Below, in pieces: positions 5,884 to 9,392 of a DNA stretch of 9,392 nucleotides. Numbering within the stretch: the stretch's first letter is position 1; every line of letters begins with the position of its first letter. Where the stretch lies: NCBI GenBank assembly GCA_041946755.1, contig JBHGBB010000163.1, forward strand, positions 1 through 9,392, given 5' to 3'. The stretch comes from JBHGBB01 sp041946755 (lineage in GTDB: Bacteria; UBP4; UBA4092; JAOAEQ01). The notes under the pieces are model-generated. The model was not told where the DNA came from. It worked only from the letters and a program-made list of their open reading frames with translations, and made no database searches. Position numbers and translations under genes: made by a program.

Positions 5884-5937
5884 TTCTTAGAGAGAATATT
5901 AAGAATCGATATTTATATTTTTAAGGAGGAAACCACT

Positions 5938-6939
5938 ATGTATCGCATAACTTATTTTGGCGTAGTTCTATTACTAATTTTAGTCACCGCGACTGCAAAT
6001 GCGCAATTATTTAATCTGAAACTGTTACCAGTCGAACAAAATAACCAATATGGATATATCGATCATGCCGGAAAACTAATAATCCAACCTCAGTTCGATT
6101 CCGGGAAACCGTTTGTTGAAGGGTTCGCGGCTGTTAAACTCGGTGATAAATGGGGATATATTGATAGAACCGGAAAACTGGTAATTAATCCGCAATTTCA
6201 AAGTGCCGACTCGTTTTCTGCAGGATTCGCTGCCGTTAAGCTCGGTGGCAAATGGGGGTATATCGATAAGACCGGGAAACTGGCGATTAATCCGCAGTTT
6301 GAAGCTGCGGATTCGTTTAATGAAGGATTCGCTTGTGTTAAGCTTGCCGGGAAACGAGGGTATATTGATAAAACCGGAAAATATACTATCAATCCGCAGT
6401 TCGATGATGCGGAATCATTTTCTGATAGTTTAGCAGTAGTTAAAGTCGGTGGGTTAATTAAAGGGAAACGGGGATATATCGACCAGACCGGGAAACTGGT
6501 AATCAACCCGCAATTCGATGATGCGAAATCGTTCTCCAGCGGATATGCCGCAGTCAAACTCGGGGGAGTTATTAAAGGGAAATGGGGGTATATCGACCGA
6601 ACCGGTACTTATATTATCAACCCGCAATTTGAAAATGCAGATTCGTTTTCTGAAGGTTTCGCTCGAGCAGAAACTAGTAATAAATGGGGATATATTGATA
6701 AAACCGGGAAATATATCATCAATCCGCAGTATAATACCGCTGAATCGTTCTCTGAAGGGTTGGCGAAAGTCGAAATAAGCGGTCGCGTGGGATATATCGA
6801 TAAAACCGGAAAATATGTAATCAATCCGCAGTTTGATGATGCAGAATCGTTTTCTGATGGAGTCGCAAAAGTAAAACTCGGTGATAAATATGGGTATATC
6901 GATAGAACCGGGAAATATATCTGGAATCCATCAAAATAA
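5938..6939 (+). CDS. Exported WG-repeat (KWG) protein, nine repeats
   Basis: A 333-residue protein: signal peptide 1-22 (hydrophobic core VVLLLILV, cleavage likely after ANA before Gln23), then nine tandem WG/KWG-type beta-hairpin repeats filling residues 35-331. Each repeat carries GYID-x-[TA]-G-K, then INPQF, an acidic-aromatic segment (DAESFS-like) and AAVKLG. GYID begins at residues 39, 73, 107, 141, 179, 217, 251, 285 and 319: a 34-residue period with two 38-residue units caused by a 4-residue insert (LIKG, VIKG). No catalytic domain is attached. The family is thought to form extended repeat structures, with mostly unknown partners; this one should be periplasmic or at the cell surface. 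The start is set by AAGGAGGA 7 nt upstream. It diverges from the CsgG-like gene and converges with the aldo/keto reductase, with 13 nt between the stops. Confidence 0.93.
   Translation: MYRITYFGVVLLLILVTATANAQLFNLKLLPVEQNNQYGYIDHAGKLIIQPQFDSGKPFVEGFAAVKLGDKWGYIDRTGKLVINPQFQSADSFSAGFAAVKLGGKWGYIDKTGKLAINPQFEAADSFNEGFACVKLAGKRGYIDKTGKYTINPQFDDAESFSDSLAVVKVGGLIKGKRGYIDQTGKLVINPQFDDAKSFSSGYAAVKLGGVIKGKWGYIDRTGTYIINPQFENADSFSEGFARAETSNKWGYIDKTGKYIINPQYNTAESFSEGLAKVEISGRVGYIDKTGKYVINPQFDDAESFSDGVAKVKLGDKYGYIDRTGKYIWNPSK
6040..6930 (+). repeat. Tandem coding repeats (nine units of about 102-114 nt)
   Basis: DNA-level counterpart of the WG repeats: seven unit lengths near 102 nt and two of 114 nt, each with a recognisable core such as GGATATATCGATAAAACCGG. 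Units differ mainly at third codon positions, so the array is under protein-level constraint and is not a recent expansion. Confidence 0.9.
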
Positions 6940-6952
6940 ATCAGCAACCGTT

Positions 6953-8080
6953 CTATTTCCCAAGCGTTTCGTGGGTTTCCTTAAGCTGTTTGATAATCGG
7001 TATCTTTTGTGGGCATTTCGGCTCGCATTGACCGCACTCAATGCAAGCGCTAGCATTTTTACCTTTAATCCACCAGTTTTCAGCCCCGATTTTACCGTAT
7101 AACCGTTTCGCAGTTTCCGTCATTCCATATACCCGGTGATAATTCATATACCTGAAATTAACCGGGATATTAACCTCGTTCGGGCAAGGCATACAATAAT
7201 TGCAACCAGTACAATATAAATCCGCTAACCGTTTATTCTCTTCCAGCATCTCCTGAATCTTTTTGATTTCTGATGGTGATAATCCATCGGTTCGGCTGGC
7301 GATCGCACAATTCTCTTCAACCATTTCGATGGTATTCATTCCGGAGATAGCGACATCAACGTTTGGATTCGCGAGCACAAACCGTAACGCCGCTTCTGCG
7401 GTACTTTTAACTCCGCCGGGAATAAGATTCATCAACGGTTCTGAGGGTGCGGCTAATCTCCCGCCACCGACCGGTCCCATTACCACTACCCCCAATCCTT
7501 TTTCATGGGCATATTCGATTTCTTTTTCATTGCTCCGGTCAAGCAGATTATACTGAACCGTTACCGATTCATAGTTCCCGGTATCAACCAGTTTAACCAG
7601 TTTATCCGGAGTATCGTGAAATGAAAAGCAGATATGATGGATTAGTCCTTCTCGTTTAGCGCGCCTAGCTTCATCCATCGGCCCGCCGGGTTTGCTGATG
7701 TTTTCTTCATACTGTTTCCAGGTAATCCCATGCATATGATAGATATCAATAAATGGCAAATCAAGTTTTTTAAGTTGCTCTTCCAAACAAGCCCGCCATA
7801 CCGCACCAGTTTCCCCACTTTTCGGATTCTTCGTCGAAACATAGATTTTATGGTTCTTCCAACTCTTCACCGCCTGACCGACAATATTCTCACTCTGATA
7901 ATCATTATACATATATGCGGTATCAATATAATTCACCCCAAGTTCAAACGCCCGATGGATTATCTGAACCGACTTCTCGACATCAACTTCCTTCTCACCT
8001 TGAACATGCGGTAACCGCATCGCACCGAATCCTAACCGGGATAATTTTATACCCATCTTACCGAATTCGCGATATTCCAT
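6953..8080 (-). CDS. Aldo/keto reductase with C-terminal 4Fe-4S clusters
   Basis: A 375-residue cytoplasmic oxidoreductase of the aldo/keto reductase superfamily, in the ferredoxin-containing branch (COG1453-like). The TIM-barrel domain (about 1-285) has the complete catalytic tetrad Asp53, Tyr58, Lys84 and His117. The C-terminus carries two Cys-rich motifs: C290-X2-C293-X2-C296-X2-C299-Pro and C346-X2-C349-X2-C352-X3-C356-Pro, typical of 4Fe-4S cluster ligands. This suggests electron exchange with ferredoxin-like carriers as well as, or instead of, NAD(P)H; the substrate cannot be told. The family N-terminus (YREFGKMGIKLSRLGFG) fixes the start. AAGGAG (8100-8095) is 14 nt from the ATG, longer than usual, with a small hairpin (8096-8081) between them. 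The leader contains an intrinsic terminator (8114-8148). It stands alone on its strand and converges with the WG-repeat gene. Confidence 0.93.
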   Translation of the reverse strand: MEYREFGKMGIKLSRLGFGAMRLPHVQGEKEVDVEKSVQIIHRAFELGVNYIDTAYMYNDYQSENIVGQAVKSWKNHKIYVSTKNPKSGETGAVWRACLEEQLKKLDLPFIDIYHMHGITWKQYEENISKPGGPMDEARRAKREGLIHHICFSFHDTPDKLVKLVDTGNYESVTVQYNLLDRSNEKEIEYAHEKGLGVVVMGPVGGGRLAAPSEPLMNLIPGGVKSTAEAALRFVLANPNVDVAISGMNTIEMVEENCAIASRTDGLSPSEIKKIQEMLEENKRLADLYCTGCNYCMPCPNEVNIPVNFRYMNYHRVYGMTETAKRLYGKIGAENWWIKGKNASACIECGQCEPKCPQKIPIIKQLKETHETLGK

Positions 8081-8100
8081 AGTAGATTAAACTACTCCTT
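8081..8100 (-). promoter_or_regulatory. Ribosome site with hairpin before the reductase start
   Basis: AAGGAG (8100-8095) is separated from the ATG by 14 nt. AGTAG (8096-8092) and CTACT (8085-8081) can pair around a 6-nt loop. Folding would shorten the effective spacing but also cover the last bases of the Shine-Dalgarno, so it may tune translation. Confidence 0.4.
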
Positions 8101-8113
8101 TTTATTAATAGCG

Positions 8114-8148
8114 AAAAAAATAGGTTCGTTGCTCTGCATAACGAACCT
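8114..8148 (-). terminator. Intrinsic terminator in the reductase leader (possible attenuator)
   Basis: Read on the minus strand, a perfect 9-bp stem (AGGTTCGTT with AACGAACCT) closes a 9-nt loop and is followed by A and seven T. It lies 34 nt upstream of the reductase ATG and downstream of the best candidate promoter, so it would stop transcription before the gene. The plus-strand face has no T-run. There is no leftward gene between it and guaA for it to terminate, hence the attenuator suggestion. Confidence 0.7.
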
Positions 8149-8173
8149 GAATTTTGATATAGTCACTATTATT

Positions 8174-8202
8174 ATTCTATCAGATTATATCAGAATATAC
8201 AA
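8174..8202 (-). promoter_or_regulatory. Candidate promoter for the aldo/keto reductase
   Basis: The minus strand offers two overlapping options: TTGTAT (8202-8197), a 17-nt spacer and TAGAAT (8179-8174); or an extended -10, TGATATAAT (8192-8184), with a perfect TATAAT but no good -35. Either gives a leader of roughly 85-100 nt containing the terminator at 8114-8148. The region is AT-rich, so other starts are possible. Confidence 0.5.
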
Positions 8203-8251
8203 TCGGTAGACCCGGTAAAATATGCTCGAAAAATAATTCTCAAAAATCCAC

Positions 8252-8281
8252 TTGACAACCTATTGCTCTGCTAGATACTAT
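8252..8281 (+). promoter_or_regulatory. Sigma-70-type promoter for guaA
   Basis: TTGACA (8252-8257), perfect, then an 18-nt spacer and TACTAT (8276-8281), four of six matches including the key first A and last T. Predicted start near 8288, leaving a leader of about 65-85 nt that contains the inverted repeat at 8322-8360. No purine riboswitch core is recognisable in this short leader. Confidence 0.7.
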
Positions 8282-8321
8282 GAATAATAACTATATCAAA
8301 ATATTAAATTTAGCATTTATC

Positions 8322-8360
8322 ATTTAGCATTGTAAATTGGTATTATTTACAATGCCAAAT
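8322..8360. repeat. Inverted repeat overlapping the guaA start region
   Basis: ATTTAGCATTGTAAAT (8322-8337) pairs with ATTTACAATGCCAAAT (8345-8360), 15 of 16 positions, around a 7-nt loop; the inner 11 bp are perfect. Neighbouring GCATTT-like units (from about 8311, and again 8363-8375) make it look like dispersed intergenic repeat DNA. The upstream guaA ATG at 8352 falls inside the right arm, arguing for the downstream ATG at 8373. Confidence 0.75.
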
Positions 8361-8372
8361 TTGCATTTTGCA

Positions 8373-9392
8373 ATGATTCTGATCCTTGATTTCGGGTCGC
8401 AATATACCCAATTAATCGCTCGTCGAGTTCGCGAACAGAAAGTATATTGCGAAATCGTTCCCCCCAATATTTCAGTTCAATCTATTCGCGAGAAACAGCC
8501 GGAAGCGCTGATTCTTTCCGGAGGGCCTTCAAGTGTATATGCCGATCAAGCACCAATACCGGATAAAGCCATATTCCGTCTTGGTATCCCGATCCTCGGA
8601 ATCTGTTACGGCATGCAATTAATCGGACATTTGCTCGGTGGCAAAGTCGAACCAGACCAAAGGCGGGAATATGGTCGGATTAAAATCCGGATTATCACTG
8701 CCACTGCGTTATTTGCCGACTTACCTGAAGAACTAACTGTCTGGATGAGTCATGGCGATCAGATTGCTACAATACCACCCGGATTTGTCCATATCGCCAA
8801 AAGTGATAACACACCTATTGCGGCAATAGCAGATGTCACCCGGAAAATTTATGGCGTTCAATTCCATCCTGAAGTAGTACATACCCAGCTGGGGACAACA
8901 ATATTACAGCATTTTTTATTCCGGATTTGTAAATGTCAGCCAAATTGGACGATGGCGTCTTTTATCGAAAAAGAGACGAAACAGATTCGGAATATCGTCG
9001 GCAACAAAAGAGTTATCTGCGCGGTTAGCGGTGGAGTAGATTCAACCGTAACCGCAGTTTTAGTTCATCGGGCGATCGGTGATTCATTAACCGGTATTTT
9101 TGTAAACAACGGAGTACTCCGACTAAATGAACCGGAAAAAGTGGTTACCACGTTTCGGCAGCGGTTTGGAATTAAGCTGATTTATGTCGATGCCACAACT
9201 AGATTTTTAGCTAAACTCGCTACTGTTACCGATCCGGAAAAGAAACGGAAGATTATCGGAGAAGAGTTTATCCGGGTATTCGAAGACGAAGCGAATAAAC
9301 TTACCGACGTTGCATTTCTTGCGCAAGGTACCTTATATCCGGATGTGATTGAAAGCCGGTCAACCAAAGGACCGTCAGCAACCATCAAATCG
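8373..9392 (+). CDS. guaA: GMP synthase (glutamine-hydrolysing), 3'-truncated by window
   Basis: Converts XMP to GMP using ATP and glutamine, the last step of GMP synthesis. 340 codons are present, about two thirds of the usual 510-525; the frame runs open off the window end. The class I glutamine amidotransferase domain shows ILDFGSQYTQLIARRVRE at the N-terminus, nucleophile Cys78 in GICYGMQ, and His165/Glu167 in GVQFHPEV. The ATP pyrophosphatase domain has the P-loop SGGVDS (219-224), FVNNGVLRLNE (243-253), KRKIIGEEF (291-299) and the QGTLYPDVIES motif near the edge. The missing part should hold the rest of that domain and the dimerisation domain. ATG 8373 is preferred because it gives the family N-terminus directly and avoids a hairpin; ATG 8352, in frame, would add MPNLHFA. 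Neither has a Shine-Dalgarno. A good promoter lies at 8252-8281. Confidence 0.96.
   Translation, partial: MILILDFGSQYTQLIARRVREQKVYCEIVPPNISVQSIREKQPEALILSGGPSSVYADQAPIPDKAIFRLGIPILGICYGMQLIGHLLGGKVEPDQRREYGRIKIRIITATALFADLPEELTVWMSHGDQIATIPPGFVHIAKSDNTPIAAIADVTRKIYGVQFHPEVVHTQLGTTILQHFLFRICKCQPNWTMASFIEKETKQIRNIVGNKRVICAVSGGVDSTVTAVLVHRAIGDSLTGIFVNNGVLRLNEPEKVVTTFRQRFGIKLIYVDATTRFLAKLATVTDPEKKRKIIGEEFIRVFEDEANKLTDVAFLAQGTLYPDVIESRSTKGPSATIKS

Noticed and set aside
6198..6947. Minus-strand frames of 119 and 112 codons over the WG-repeat gene
   Set aside because: They are antisense shadows of the repeats, with the same periodicity and no start signal or family features.
8081..8260. T-box or other known riboswitch in the reductase leader
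   Set aside because: No T-box-like conserved sequence or other recognisable riboswitch core is present; only the terminator hairpin is supported.
1..9392. Mobile element, prophage, CRISPR array, tRNA or rRNA genes
   Set aside because: No transposase, integrase, phage gene, regular direct-repeat/spacer array or structural RNA signature was seen on either strand. The only tandem repeats are the coding WG repeats.

Overview
The window comes from a bacterium of moderate G+C (mid-40s per cent by eye). It is probably double-membraned, because it encodes a CsgG-type envelope protein and other exported proteins. Intergenic DNA is rich in short imperfect inverted repeats (CAGAG-type, GGCGG-type and AT-rich). 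I associate this pattern with uncultured environmental lineages, but no gene here fixes the phylum. No phage, transposase, CRISPR, rRNA or tRNA gene was seen.

Layout. Position 2-45 is a perfect 44-bp palindrome. A strong minus-strand terminator (104-150) then ends lysC (aspartate kinase, 181-1410, minus). lysC contains an in-frame internal ATG with a perfect Shine-Dalgarno, predicting a separate regulatory beta subunit (181-672), as known in Bacillus. A repeat-filled spacer (1411-1636) follows. A leftward gene group comes next: a CsgG-like exported protein (4799-5692), a spacer with a startless membrane-type reading frame (4612-4746), an exported LPP20-like protein with a Lys/Glu/Pro-rich tail (3764-4615), endonuclease III (3097-3813, overlapping its neighbour by 50 nt), and an NtrC-type sigma-54 activator (1637-2995). 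Divergent from the CsgG-like gene is an exported nine-unit WG-repeat protein (5938-6939, plus). It converges with a 4Fe-4S aldo/keto reductase (6953-8080, minus). Position 8373 to the window end is the 5' two thirds of guaA (GMP synthase, plus).

How the parts relate. lysC, guaA and nth are ordinary housekeeping genes. The CsgG-like, LPP20-like and WG-repeat genes form an envelope group around one divergent promoter region (5693-5937) with good sigma-70-type promoters on both sides. CsgG, FlgT C-terminal and LPP20 families also occur together in flagellar and outer-membrane assembly loci, but no flagellar or curli gene is visible, so the role here is inferred. The aldo/keto reductase has an intrinsic terminator in its leader, suggesting attenuation. 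I see no convincing new multi-gene system. The best leads are the palindrome, the dual-start lysC, the terminator in the reductase leader, and the coupled envelope genes.
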